A stretch of DNA of 64,000 nucleotides, taken from JAFGCL01 sp964423835 (GTDB taxonomy: Bacteria; Chloroflexota; Dehalococcoidia; UBA2247; RBG-13-53-26). The position numbers and the translations under genes are program-made. The stretch spans positions 1 through 64,000 of the forward strand of contig CAYRGJ010000002.1 of the NCBI GenBank assembly GCA_964423835.1, read 5' to 3'. This document shows positions 44,228 through 52,836 of this stretch, piece by piece. Below the pieces are notes generated by a model. The model saw only the letters and a list, made by a program, of their open reading frames with translations. It was not told the DNA's origin and made no database searches. Position 1 is the stretch's first letter; each line of letters opens with the position of its first letter.

Positions 44228-45259
44228 TCACATAACCCGAGTCGTGACCGCCGTACCCTCCCCCACTGCATTGCGCCTCACCAGCCTGATCGACATTGAC
44301 GGGCAAGCCGGATAGCAGACCCCGCAGCCGAGGCACTTGCCGGCATCCACCACGGCCACAGCGTCGACGATGATAGCCCCCACCGGGCAACGATCCAGGC
44401 AATCGCTGCATGCCGAGCACGCCTCTTCATCGACGGCAGCCACGAACTCCGAGGGCTTCAGGGGCAGGGTGCCAGTGAGCCCCAGGCTGACGAAGAAAAT
44501 GCAACAGTCCCGGCAGCAGTTGCACAGGAACTCCGCCGGATCATGGGTGTGGACCAGGCCGGCCGCATTGGACCGGCGCACGATCTCCAGGGCTTTTTCA
44601 TACGTGATCAGGCGGCACATGCCGTTCTCGGCCCCCCACCGGGCCATCTCCCCCATGAAGAGGCAGGTTTCCAGCTCCTGGGCGCAGTGATGGCCCGGGT
44701 CGGCCGTCCGGTGGGGCAGGCGACAGGAACAGGTGGATACCCCCCAGATGCCCGCCTTCTTCATGATCAGGGCCAGGTTCTCTTCCGGCCTGGCATCCTC
44801 TGGCAGGGCCGCCGGCGTGGTCCACACCCTGGTTACCGGGATCCCCAGCGACGGAAACCACTTCTCCGCCAGGTCCAGCTGCCAGCGCTGCAGGGCCTTC
44901 AGGAGCGGCACGGAATGGGCGAGGCTGAGGTTGCGCCAGCCGCCGGTCTCGATGAGGCCCGGACCGCCCAGCCCGATCAGGCTGTACTCCGGGTCTTCCG
45001 CCTCCGGTGTGGCGTAGATGGTGCCTTTGCGGCCCATCGTCCTCAGCATTCGCTTCAGAGCGCCCCTGTCGGCGCCGCTCTTCTTCAGGAGGGCATCCAG
45101 CCTCTTGGGCCGGAAACCCACCTTGATGGCCAGCTCGGCTTCCTCCGGCGTGAACTGCAGCCGCAGGACGTCCATCATGGTCTCCCGAGTCATGTCCACC
45201 TTGAAGGCGGCGTACTCCTCGAACAGCCGCTCATAGACGTCGACGTCTTCCCGTGCCAT
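44228..45259 (-). CDS. Cysteine-rich iron-sulfur protein with two-cluster ferredoxin domain
   Basis: The 343-residue protein has a helical N-terminus with a winged-helix-like segment (about 20-80), a cysteine-rich centre (C177/C179, C192/C199, C246/C248/C249, C252/C253) and a C-terminal ferredoxin domain with two CxxCxxCxxxCP sets (C281-C291, C309-C319) for two [4Fe-4S] clusters. It is a plausible electron donor for the HgdB-like pair. ATG 45259 follows GGGAGG; the in-frame ATG at 45274 overlaps the CooC-type gene but lacks a site. Confidence 0.85.
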   Translation of the reverse strand: MAREDVDVYERLFEEYAAFKVDMTRETMMDVLRLQFTPEEAELAIKVGFRPKRLDALLKKSGADRGALKRMLRTMGRKGTIYATPEAEDPEYSLIGLGGPGLIETGGWRNLSLAHSVPLLKALQRWQLDLAEKWFPSLGIPVTRVWTTPAALPEDARPEENLALIMKKAGIWGVSTCSCRLPHRTADPGHHCAQELETCLFMGEMARWGAENGMCRLITYEKALEIVRRSNAAGLVHTHDPAEFLCNCCRDCCIFFVSLGLTGTLPLKPSEFVAAVDEEACSACSDCLDRCPVGAIIVDAVAVVDAGKCLGCGVCYPACPSMSIRLVRRNAVGEGTAVTTRVM

Positions 45260-45273
45260 GCGGCCACCTCCCA

Positions 45274-46101
45274 TCAGCCCTTCTCCGTGTGCACCAGGCG
45301 CCCTCCGGGCAGCACGACCTTCAGGATGCGCCGGATGGCGCCCACGCTGGGCGACGATGCCGGGAGATCGGCTATCGGCTTGCCGGCCGCATCCCACCGG
45401 GACACGTTCTCATCCTCCGGGATCCGCCCGATCACCTCCAGGCCCATCCGGGCCGCCGCCTCCGCTATGGCCCCGTCATCGCCGCCGGCCTGGAGCCGGT
45501 TAATCACCAGGCCGGCCCGGGCGGACTTCATCCGCTGGTCGCGGCGCGCCACCTCCCATATGCCGCCGGCCACGCGCACCCCGCGCAGGGAGGGATCGGT
45601 GACAATCACCATGAGCCCCACCCCGCTGACCACCCTTCTGTTGACCTGCTCCGGCCCGGCCTCGCAGTCAATCAGCGTGACGTCGTACTGCCCGGTTAAG
45701 GCTTCTATCCCGTATCTCAGCAGGTCGTTGATGGCGCAGTAGCACCCCGGCCCCTCAGGCCGGCCCATGACCAGGAGATCGAAGCCCCGGCCGGGCTGCC
45801 GGATATCGCCGATCAACTGGCTCACATGCCTCCCCTGCGCCTCTCTGCGGGCCCGGGGGTCGTTGATCAGCTCGTGGCGAAGGTCGGACACCGTCCGCGG
45901 CACCTCCACACCCAGCGCCCAGGGCAGGCTGACGGCCGAGTCGGCGTCGATGGCCAGCACGCGCCGGTCCCCGGTCGAGGCCAGTATCCTGATCATGGTG
46001 GCTGCCAGCATGGTCTTACCGCTGCCGCCCTTGCCGACCACCGCTATCCTCAGCCCGCCCCCGGGCGGCCCGACAGCCATCTCGCGCACCGGTCCCATCA
46101 T
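45274..46101 (-). CDS. CooC-family nickel-site ATPase
   Basis: The 275-residue MinD-type ATPase has the deviant P-loop VVGKGGSGKT (residues 21-30), switch I region AIDADSAVSLPWALG, and a GCYC motif (C120, C122) within MGRPEGPGCYCAINDLLR. In CooC these two Cys bind nickel (or zinc) between monomers during maturation of carbon monoxide dehydrogenase. The ATG at 46101 is 7 bases after the upstream stop. The setting is unusual: no CODH gene is adjacent, and it sits in an operon with two 2-hydroxyacyl-CoA-dehydratase-like subunits that normally have a different ATPase activator. Confidence 0.9.
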   Translation of the reverse strand: MMGPVREMAVGPPGGGLRIAVVGKGGSGKTMLAATMIRILASTGDRRVLAIDADSAVSLPWALGVEVPRTVSDLRHELINDPRARREAQGRHVSQLIGDIRQPGRGFDLLVMGRPEGPGCYCAINDLLRYGIEALTGQYDVTLIDCEAGPEQVNRRVVSGVGLMVIVTDPSLRGVRVAGGIWEVARRDQRMKSARAGLVINRLQAGGDDGAIAEAAARMGLEVIGRIPEDENVSRWDAAGKPIADLPASSPSVGAIRRILKVVLPGGRLVHTEKG

Positions 46102-46108
46102 GGCCGTC

Positions 46109-47389
46109 TCACTCTGCCCGGGCCGGCCTGGCCGGCACCTCTTCGAGGAAGCGCCCCAGGGTATGCTTGATGTCCTCGGCTGACGAGACCCTGGGGTCAA
46201 AGATATCCAACTCGAAGTTCAAGGTGGGGATCCGCAGCTCGTCGTAGATCCGATCCTTGACCAGCTTGGCTATGGCCCAGTTGGACTTGCAGGCCACGTG
46301 CCCGCCAAATATGGCCGCGTCTGCCCTGAATCGCCGCAGCAGGTCGATCTGCGCCTCCAGGTAGTTCTCCCACACCCCGCCGCACTCCCGGCTCATGGGC
46401 ATCAAAACCGTCTTCCGAGCCAGCCCCAGCAGCATCTGATCGAGGGTGGAGAGGTCCGCCACCGGCTTCACGACGAAGTTGTTGTTCATGAAGGCCACGG
46501 AGAGGGCCCCGTACTGCTGCTCCAGCCAGAGGAGTATGGTGAAGTCGAAGGCCGGCGCGCCGTAGATCCAGACCAGCCGGAGCTTCTCGGCCCCTGGCGG
46601 AAGGTATCCCTCCTTCCGGGCCACCTTCGCCGCCGTCACCTGGTACTTCTTCCGGAAGTATTCCACCAGCTGCGGCGTGCCGCACAGCATCAGGACCAGG
46701 CCGTACTCCGATATGGCATCCAGGCTGGAGTAGGGGCAGGGCACGGTTTGCCTCAGCTCGGCCAGCTTGAGCATGTACTCATGGGCCTGGTTGGAGTACT
46801 CCATGGCCTGCCTCAGTTTCCCGACATCCAGCCTGCGCCCGGTCTGCTCCTCCAGGAAGGCGATCAGCCGCCGCAGCTCCCCGACTACATAGCCGAAGGC
46901 CGCCTCGTTGCGGAGATACGGAACGTCGATGCAGAAGTAGGAGCAGCCGAAGTACTCGGCCGCAACGGGGTAAGTGCCTATGTTGGAGTCACAGGGCACC
47001 GAGGGGTGCAGGATGAAGTTCGGCGTCCGCAGGTCGCCCGACAGGAGCATCCCGATGAAGGTCTTGTTGTTGGCGCACACGTAATAGGGGATATGCTGCT
47101 CCGCCAGGTCGATATACCTGGCCACGCCCTCGGGGAAGGCCGCTGCTACCCCGCCGATGGGATCGATCAGCAGCGGGGTGATGTCCATGGCCCAGAGGAT
47201 CTCCGAGGGGATGCCGAAGTTGATGGCCCCCACCACCTGGCCCTTCTGCTGCGCTTCGTAGACGCTGCCGAAGTAGTCGCTCATCAGCTGCACCGACCAG
47301 CTCCATTCAGGCGTCGCCTGCTGCAGGGTCTCCGCCACGGCCCGGAAGTTCTCGCTGATCTGTTTCGGCAGTTGGCCTTCATTTGTCAT
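46109..47389 (-). CDS. 2-hydroxyacyl-CoA dehydratase/benzoyl-CoA reductase family subunit A
   Basis: The 426-residue protein belongs to the HgdB/BcrB/BcrC family: N-terminal GAINFGIPSEILWAMDITPLL, VPCDSN with Cys133, a middle helical region, and GGHVACKSNWAIAKLVKDRIYDELRIPTLNFELDIFDPR with Cys367. Cys105, Cys133, Cys336 and Cys367 are candidate ligands for a [4Fe-4S] cluster. Such subunits carry out radical dehydration or ring reduction after ATP-dependent one-electron input. It overlaps the companion gene by 11 bases and precedes the CooC-type gene. Confidence 0.88.
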   Translation of the reverse strand: MTNEGQLPKQISENFRAVAETLQQATPEWSWSVQLMSDYFGSVYEAQQKGQVVGAINFGIPSEILWAMDITPLLIDPIGGVAAAFPEGVARYIDLAEQHIPYYVCANNKTFIGMLLSGDLRTPNFILHPSVPCDSNIGTYPVAAEYFGCSYFCIDVPYLRNEAAFGYVVGELRRLIAFLEEQTGRRLDVGKLRQAMEYSNQAHEYMLKLAELRQTVPCPYSSLDAISEYGLVLMLCGTPQLVEYFRKKYQVTAAKVARKEGYLPPGAEKLRLVWIYGAPAFDFTILLWLEQQYGALSVAFMNNNFVVKPVADLSTLDQMLLGLARKTVLMPMSRECGGVWENYLEAQIDLLRRFRADAAIFGGHVACKSNWAIAKLVKDRIYDELRIPTLNFELDIFDPRVSSAEDIKHTLGRFLEEVPARPARAE

Positions 47390-48521
47390 TTCGGCGCTCC
47401 TCGAGCATCTCCAGGAAGGCCTGGGTCCGGGTGCGGAGCTGGCCCACGGCCCCCCAGTGATACTCTCTCTCTATGTCCAGGAGTGGCGTGCGGCTCTCCT
47501 TCAGCGCCTTGCGCACCTGGAGCAGCTGGCCACCCCAGAGATCGCAGTACTGCATCCTCTGGTAGACGACCCCGTCCACCCCGGCCTCCCTGATCAGCGT
47601 CTTCATGAACTGGACCCTTTCGCCGACCCTGTCGGCCATGCGGGCACAGGATGGGCGCTCCAGATAGGACCTGGCCAGGCCCATCAGGAGGTCATCGCCG
47701 ACCACCGGCGGCTGCATAAAGTACCGGCTCCCGCAACAGAGCGTGTCGGTGACTATCAGCCCGCCCAGGTCCTCCATCACCCGGAACGGCGCCGGGGCGT
47801 CGCACCCACCGCCGCCTGAGATCATGATCCGGGCCCGGGGCCTCTCCGTCCCCGGGCGCCCTCTCAGCTCACCGAGGAGACGCGACAGCAGCACGTTGTA
47901 CTGCTCCCGGGGCATGCTCGTGGCAGCCACGACGACGCTGGTGGCCTCTGCGCCGGTGAGCGGCGGCGACTGCCCTTGCCGCAGCTGATACAGCTCCCTC
48001 AGCAGCCCCCTGGTCTCGTTGTACACGTCGATGGCGCTCTTCAGCCGGGCTTCCGTTATGTTCACGCCAAAATGCCGCTCCAACTCCCCCTTGAACCTGA
48101 CCATCTCTCCCTTGAAGTACTCGGCAGCTTGCTCGCTGCTCCGATGCGGCACGCCTACCAGGCGGACAAACGGGAAGGGCCCCGTGGCCCGCATCACGTC
48201 ATGCAGCCGGCGGATATGGTCGCAGGTATCGGCGAACACAAAGCCGTCCAGGAACTGGTACCGGCCCTCGAAAGCGAACTGCAGGCAGGAGCGCACGAAG
48301 GTGCAGTTCAGGTGGCTGAGGTAGATGTCGGCCAGGTGCGTCGGCGGCTGGCAATTCGTGGGCCTCATCCGGTAGGGCAGGATGCCCCCGGCGTACAGTA
48401 TCTCTTCAGGCACGTAAGAGCAGAAGAACCCGACGGCCTGACGGCCCTGGGACCTCCAGCCCTCCAGGTAACGGTTGCTGATGTCGCCCGAGACGGCGGT
48501 CAGCTCTTCCAGCGCGGTCAT
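47379..48521 (-). CDS. 2-hydroxyacyl-CoA dehydratase/benzoyl-CoA reductase family subunit B
   Basis: The 380-residue protein has the same fold: VGFFCSYVPEEILYAGGILPYRM, FVFADTCDHIRRLHDVM (Cys100), ARIMISGGGGCDAP, TDTLCCGSRYF and VVYQRMQYCDLWGG (Cys326). It probably forms a heterodimer with the next gene product, each half binding an iron-sulfur cluster. It is the first gene of the operon under a TTGACG-N18-TATCAT promoter with a MarR-type inverted repeat. The ATG at 48521 follows AAGGGGGG. No HgdC/BcrA-type activator is seen in the window. Confidence 0.88.
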   Translation of the reverse strand: MTALEELTAVSGDISNRYLEGWRSQGRQAVGFFCSYVPEEILYAGGILPYRMRPTNCQPPTHLADIYLSHLNCTFVRSCLQFAFEGRYQFLDGFVFADTCDHIRRLHDVMRATGPFPFVRLVGVPHRSSEQAAEYFKGEMVRFKGELERHFGVNITEARLKSAIDVYNETRGLLRELYQLRQGQSPPLTGAEATSVVVAATSMPREQYNVLLSRLLGELRGRPGTERPRARIMISGGGGCDAPAPFRVMEDLGGLIVTDTLCCGSRYFMQPPVVGDDLLMGLARSYLERPSCARMADRVGERVQFMKTLIREAGVDGVVYQRMQYCDLWGGQLLQVRKALKESRTPLLDIEREYHWGAVGQLRTRTQAFLEMLEERRNDK

Positions 48522-48570
48522 GACTGCCCGGCCCCCCTTCCTGTCCGGCGCCCTGCGCGCGGTAGCTTTG

Positions 48571-48597
48571 TTAGATGCCTAATTTTTAGGCACCTAA
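48571..48597. promoter_or_regulatory. Inverted repeat: likely MarR operator
   Basis: TTAGATGCCTAA (48571-48582) and TTAGGCACCTAA (48586-48597) are 12-base arms with one mismatch around TTT. The site lies just downstream of the predicted start of the five-gene operon, between it and the divergent MarR gene. Confidence 0.65.
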
Positions 48598-48611
48598 TAA
48601 TCCCTGCCGGA

Positions 48612-48641
48612 ATGATAGCACCGGCCAGGACGGGCCGTCAA
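48612..48641 (-). promoter_or_regulatory. Promoter of the HgdB-like/CooC operon
   Basis: Reading the minus strand: TTGACG (48641-48636), 18 bases, TATCAT (48617-48612). The start would fall near 48605, just before the inverted repeat. Confidence 0.6.
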
Positions 48642-48647
48642 TGGGGT

Positions 48648-48655
48648 GGTATACT
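48648..48655 (+). promoter_or_regulatory. Extended -10 promoter of the MarR gene
   Basis: TGGTATACT (ending 48655) is an extended -10. It overlaps an alternative upstream start codon at 48641, so the true MarR start must be downstream. Confidence 0.5.
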
Positions 48656-48697
48656 CTTGTCTGCGGGCCGGTGTGGCGGCTCCGGACCGGTGCGAAG

Positions 48698-49207
48698 ATG
48701 GCAGAAGCTCCCCGAAGAAGCAGGGCGCCCGACTACACCAAGTACGTCCCGTTCGTGGGCCGGGACTACAATCTCCGGATGCTTCTCTACCTGACGGAGG
48801 AGGCGGTGAACAGGGCCCGCCATGCGCAGGTGGCCAGGATGGGGCTCACCCGGGCGGATTCCGATCTACTCTACCTGGTCCGGTGCCTGGGGGACTCCGC
48901 CACCCCCACCGAGCTGTCCCGATGGCTGAAGAGGAGGCCGCCCACGGTAACCCAGCACCTGGACCACATGCAGGCCAAGGGATTGCTCCAGCGCCAGTCC
49001 GTCAAGGGCAACAACAAGTCCAAGAGGGTGGTCCTGACCCGGAAGGGCGACGAGGCGCTCGCCGAATCCATGGAGGACGACGTAATCTCTTCGGTGATGA
49101 AGTCGCTCTCGGACGAAGAGCACCGCCAGCTGTGGCGCATCCTGGAGAAGCTCAAGGATGCCGCTCTGGCCGCCGAAGCCCGGGAGCGCCGCCTGGCGGA
49201 GCCGTGA
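48698..49207 (+). CDS. MarR-family transcriptional regulator
   Basis: The 169-residue protein has a long N-terminal helix and a winged helix-turn-helix (TPTELSRWLKRRPPTVTQHLDHMQAKGLL, wing QSVKGNNKSKRVVLTRKG) of the MarR family, then a dimerisation helix. ATG 48698 is chosen because transcription appears to begin near 48662. It is divergent from the HgdB-like/CooC operon and probably represses it through the inverted repeat between them, responding to an aromatic or CoA-thioester ligand as many relatives do. Confidence 0.88.
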   Translation: MAEAPRRSRAPDYTKYVPFVGRDYNLRMLLYLTEEAVNRARHAQVARMGLTRADSDLLYLVRCLGDSATPTELSRWLKRRPPTVTQHLDHMQAKGLLQRQSVKGNNKSKRVVLTRKGDEALAESMEDDVISSVMKSLSDEEHRQLWRILEKLKDAALAAEARERRLAEP

Positions 49208-49313
49208 AGGCCCGCCGCCAGGGCGACGGCCCCGGGAGCCCGCCGGAAGAGATCGCCGCCATAGGCCACCGGGTTCGGGCCCCGCGATATCGGGGCTATC
49301 ACCGCCAGAAATG

Positions 49314-49345
49314 AAGGGCCAGCCTCTCGAGAGGCTGGCCCTTTT
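49314..49345. terminator. Bidirectional terminator between MarR gene and SDR operon
   Basis: AAGGGCCAGCCTC (49314-49326) pairs perfectly with GAGGCTGGCCCTT (49331-49343) around a TCGA loop, followed by further T on the plus strand; the minus strand is followed by CTTCATTTC. It can serve the MarR gene and the convergent dehydrogenase operon. Confidence 0.8.
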
Positions 49346-49382
49346 CCTACGCGTTACGGGTCCGACTGGAGCGCGCTCCAGG

Positions 49383-50327
49383 CTATTTCTTCTTGTCTTC
49401 CTTCTCAGGGGGAGCCGGGTTGACGTAGCCCTTCAGCAGGTTGGGCATGCACTTCTCCACCTCGTCCACGGTCCAGGGGCCGGCGTTGTCCCAGTCCCGA
49501 TTGTAGATGGCGCTCTCCCGGGCGGGAGCCCAGAAGGAGAAGAAGGCGCCGGCGCTGCCGAAGATGCAGCCGTTAACATGGCCGGCGGCTTCGCTGGCCA
49601 GGTAGGTGGGGATGGCCGACAGGTAGTCCGGCCCGGCCACGTGGGTGACTTCGTCGTAGCGCTCCTTGGTCCAGAGGCCGGACTCGACTCTCTTCTTGTA
49701 GCCGGCCAGCACATCGGGGCCCATGGTCATCCGGGTGGCCGCCCGCGGGCAGATAGCGTTGCAGGTGACGCCGTACTTGCCCATTTCCCAGGCGGTGGCA
49801 TAGGTCAGGCTGGCGATGCCGCCCTTGGCCGCGCCATAGTTGCAGTGGCCGACCGTGCCCACCCAGGCCTCGGAGATGGTGTTGACGATCCGGCCATACT
49901 TCTGCTCCCTCATGAATGGGGCCGCATGCCGGATGGTGTTGAAGGTGCCCTTCAGGTGCACTGAGATCACAACGTCCCAGTCTTCCTCCGACAGGTTCCA
50001 GAGCATCTTGGCCCGGTCGATGCCGGCCACGTTGACCAGGATGTCGATCCGGCCGAACTTCTCCACGCAGGTCTTGATCATGGCCTCGGCGGCCTTGAAG
50101 TCCGCCACGCTGCCGTAGGCAGCCACTGCCTGCACGCCCAGGGCCTTGATCTCACTGACGGTCTGGTCCGCCGGAGACGTGCTGGCGCCCTTGCCATCGA
50201 TGCCGCCTCCCAGGTCGCACACCACCACATTGGCGCCCTCCCTGGCCAGAGATAGGGATACCGCCTTGCCGATGCCGCTGCCGGCACCGGTCACAACCGC
50301 ATTTCTGCCTTTCAGTCTGTTAGCCAT
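49383..50327 (-). CDS. Short-chain dehydrogenase, MFE-2 (3R)-hydroxyacyl-CoA dehydrogenase-like (copy 1)
   Basis: The 314-residue SDR has the cofactor motif VTGAGSGIGKAVSLSLA, the NVVVCDLGGGIDGKGAS segment that resembles the dehydrogenase half of peroxisomal multifunctional enzyme 2, and catalytic residues Ser in TISEAW and Tyr/Lys in NYGAAKGG. The C-terminal extension (WTVDEVEKCMPNLLKGYVNPAPP) is shared by the next two genes. AAGGAGG precedes ATG 50327. It is the last gene of the MaoC-SDR operon. It probably oxidises (3R)-hydroxyacyl-CoA with NAD. Confidence 0.88.
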   Translation of the reverse strand: MANRLKGRNAVVTGAGSGIGKAVSLSLAREGANVVVCDLGGGIDGKGASTSPADQTVSEIKALGVQAVAAYGSVADFKAAEAMIKTCVEKFGRIDILVNVAGIDRAKMLWNLSEEDWDVVISVHLKGTFNTIRHAAPFMREQKYGRIVNTISEAWVGTVGHCNYGAAKGGIASLTYATAWEMGKYGVTCNAICPRAATRMTMGPDVLAGYKKRVESGLWTKERYDEVTHVAGPDYLSAIPTYLASEAAGHVNGCIFGSAGAFFSFWAPARESAIYNRDWDNAGPWTVDEVEKCMPNLLKGYVNPAPPEKEDKKK

Positions 50328-50369
50328 CGTTGATCCTCCTTCGCGATCGAGTCGCTCTACTTCATCCGG

Positions 50370-51311
50370 TTATGCCTTCGGGGGGGCCGGGGGAGCGGGA
50401 TTCACATAGTCCTTGAGCAACTGGGCGGGGGTCATGGCCGCTTTGATCATGTCCATGGTCCAGGGGCCCTCGGTGGGGTTCTCGGCCTTGGTGATCTCCG
50501 CCGGCTTGCTGTAGCGGGCAATGGTGATGGCCGTAGTCAGAAAGACCTGCCCGTTGACCAGCGCCGCGTCGTCGCTGGCCAGGAAGGCGGCGATCCTGGC
50601 GAAGGCGGAGGGGTCCACCATCTCCCGGTCCATCCGCTTGAGGACCGAGGGGTCCATGAGCCCCTTCTCCACCCTCTTGACCACCATCTCGCGCACCTTG
50701 GGGTCATCGGTCATGCGGGTCTTGGCCCGCGGACAAATGGCGTTGACGGTAATGCCGGCCGGCCCCAGCTCCTGGGCTCCGCCCCAAGTCAGGGTGGTGA
50801 TGCCGGCCTTGGCCGCGCCGTAGTTGAGGTGGGTGGTCCCACCCATCCAGGCCTCCGAAGTGCAGTTGATGATCCGGCCGAACTTCTGGTCCCTCATGAA
50901 AGGCGCCGCATTCCTCATGAAATTGAAGGTGCCCTTGAGGTGAACGCCCACCACCTGGTCCCACTCCTGCTCGGTCATGTTCCAGATCATCTTGGGCTTG
51001 TCGATGCCGGCGATGTTGCACAGGATGTGGATCCCCCCGAAGTTGTCGACGCAGGCCTTGACGGCTGCCTCGGCGTCGGCGAACTTGGACACGTCGCCGT
51101 ACTGGGCCATGGCCTTCACGCCCAGCTTCTTGCACTCATCTACCACCTGGTCCGCCGGGGTCTTGTCGCCGCCGCTGCCGTCAACGCCGCCGCCGATATC
51201 GCACACCACCACATTGGCGCCCTCCTCGGCCAGCGCGATGGCAATGGCCTTGCCTATCCCTCTGCCGGCACCGGTTACTATAGCGTTGCGTCCCTTCAGC
51301 TTATCACCCAT
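50370..51311 (-). CDS. Short-chain dehydrogenase, MFE-2-like (copy 2)
   Basis: The 313-residue paralogue has VTGAGRGIGKAIAIALA, the acidic CDIGGGVDGSGGD loop, catalytic Ser in CTSEAW, Tyr/Lys in NYGAAKAG, and the same C-terminal tail (MIKAAMTPAQLLKDYVNPAPP). GGAGGG precedes the ATG. It lies between copies 1 and 3. Divergence in the substrate-loop region after ATRM/KTRM suggests differing chain or ring preference. Confidence 0.88.
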   Translation of the reverse strand: MGDKLKGRNAIVTGAGRGIGKAIAIALAEEGANVVVCDIGGGVDGSGGDKTPADQVVDECKKLGVKAMAQYGDVSKFADAEAAVKACVDNFGGIHILCNIAGIDKPKMIWNMTEQEWDQVVGVHLKGTFNFMRNAAPFMRDQKFGRIINCTSEAWMGGTTHLNYGAAKAGITTLTWGGAQELGPAGITVNAICPRAKTRMTDDPKVREMVVKRVEKGLMDPSVLKRMDREMVDPSAFARIAAFLASDDAALVNGQVFLTTAITIARYSKPAEITKAENPTEGPWTMDMIKAAMTPAQLLKDYVNPAPPAPPKA

Positions 51312-51421
51312 ATTTGGCCCTCCTTCGTTCTTAAGTATTCAGCCCGGTGCGGCGTCTTGCCCTGCCGCCCGTATGTCTGACCGTATCCCCGTGAGCCGGC
51401 CGGTCCGCCGGCCGCCCTGCC

Positions 51422-52366
51422 TCAGTCTCGGGGCGGAGCCGGGTTGACGTAGTCCACCAGCAGCTCCCGGGGCACCAGTCTCTCCAGCTCTTCGATCTTC
51501 CAGGGCGCCGCAGTGTCCCAGTCCCTGGTGTGCTTTCTGGCTATCTGCGGATGGCTCCAGATGCCGACCGTGGCCCTGGAGATGACGAATATGCAGCCGT
51601 TGATGTCGGCGGCGGCATCGCTGGCCAGGTAGGCTATGAAAGGAGCAAAATACTCCGGCTCGCCGCCTTCCCGGCGCATCTCTTCCATGCCCTGGAGGCG
51701 GTCTTCCGAAATCAGCCCCGAATCGATCCTCTTCTGGAGCCCGGCATCCTGGTCCTGCCCCACGCTCATCCGGGTCCGGGCGCGCGGCGCAAAAGCATTG
51801 CAGGTAACACCGTACCGCCCCAGCTCACGGGCGACGGCGTAGGTCAGGCTGACGATTCCGCCCTTGGCGGAGCCGTAGTTCGTGTGCCCGACGGTCCCGG
51901 CATAGGCCTCTGAGGTGGTGTTTACTATCCGCCCGTACTTCTGCTGTCTCATCAGCACAGAGGCATGCCGGCAGAGGTTCCAGGTCCCCTTCAGGTGGAC
52001 CGCATGCACCTTGTCAAAGTCCTCCTCGGCCATGTTGAAGATCATCTTCGGCCTGAGGATGCCGGCTATGTTGCAGAGGATGTCTATCCGGCCAAAATGA
52101 CTGACGCAGGCCCGGACCATGTCCTCAGCCGCCTTGAACCCGGACACGTCACCGTAGTGGGGCACGGCCTGGACCCCAAGCCTGCGGCATTCATCTGCGG
52201 TGCTGTCGGCAGGGGTCTTGTCGGCCCCTGTGCCGTCGGCAGCCACTCCCAGGTCACACACCAGGATGTTGGCTCCCTCTTCGGCCAGAGCCAAGGCTAC
52301 CGCCTTGCCAATCCCCCTGCCTGCACCGGTGACGAGCGCGTTTCTACCCTTGAGTCTCTCCCCCAA
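51422..52366 (-). CDS. Short-chain dehydrogenase, MFE-2-like (copy 3)
   Basis: The 314-residue paralogue has VTGAGRGIGKAVALALA, CDLGVAADGTGAD, catalytic Ser in TTSEAY, Tyr/Lys in NYGSAKGG and the tail ERLVPRELLVDYVNPAPP. Its start is a TTG at 52366. It is 23 bases downstream of the MaoC gene. Together the three copies follow the hydratase pair in one transcript. Confidence 0.88.
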   Translation of the reverse strand: MGERLKGRNALVTGAGRGIGKAVALALAEEGANILVCDLGVAADGTGADKTPADSTADECRRLGVQAVPHYGDVSGFKAAEDMVRACVSHFGRIDILCNIAGILRPKMIFNMAEEDFDKVHAVHLKGTWNLCRHASVLMRQQKYGRIVNTTSEAYAGTVGHTNYGSAKGGIVSLTYAVARELGRYGVTCNAFAPRARTRMSVGQDQDAGLQKRIDSGLISEDRLQGMEEMRREGGEPEYFAPFIAYLASDAAADINGCIFVISRATVGIWSHPQIARKHTRDWDTAAPWKIEELERLVPRELLVDYVNPAPPRD

Positions 52367-52389
52367 GCGCCTGGTCCTTGTCGAATGGC

Positions 52390-52815
52390 CTATTTCTTGG
52401 GCAGAGCCACGGTGGCGGTCCCTGGGGTGATCTTCTTGCCCTCGGGGTTCTCCACGAAGATCTCCAGGTCAACGAGGTTCTCTCCGCCCTGCTCGTACTT
52501 CTTGGTGACCTTGCCCTTCATGAGCAGCTTCTGTCCGGGGAAGCCGTTGCCGCGATACTGGACGCTGACCTTCTTGACCTGGCCCTTCTCGCCGACCCAG
52601 TCGGTCAACAGCTCGGTCAAATAGGCGGCCTCAAGCCGGCCGTGGACGAGGACGTCGGGGTTCCCCAGGGACTGGGCGAACTCCTTGTCATAGTGCAGCT
52701 CGAAGAAATCGCCGGAAGCGCCGGCCCACATGACCAGGGTCCTTCGGGTGGGGGTCTTTTCCAGGGTGGGGATATCCTGTCCTTCTTTGACGTCGTCGAA
52801 GAATACTTGAGCCAT
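52390..52815 (-). CDS. MaoC-like dehydratase (C-terminal hot-dog half)
   Basis: The 141-residue hot-dog protein has the MaoC hydratase region as SGDFFELHYDKEFAQSLGNPDVLVHG, where the usual GDxNPxH is GDFFELH, keeping Asp and His as catalytic candidates. It probably pairs with the product of the upstream gene to make a heterodimeric (R)-specific enoyl-CoA hydratase, as HadAB or ChsH1/H2 do. It is the second gene of the operon. Confidence 0.85.
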   Translation of the reverse strand: MAQVFFDDVKEGQDIPTLEKTPTRRTLVMWAGASGDFFELHYDKEFAQSLGNPDVLVHGRLEAAYLTELLTDWVGEKGQVKKVSVQYRGNGFPGQKLLMKGKVTKKYEQGGENLVDLEIFVENPEGKKITPGTATVALPKK

Positions 52816-52836
52816 GAAAATACGCCTCCCTTTCGT

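Noticed and set aside
45274..46101. CooC-type gene as proof of an adjacent CO dehydrogenase
   Set aside because: No CODH catalytic subunit with its cluster-binding cysteines and histidine occurs anywhere in the window, so that interpretation cannot be supported here.
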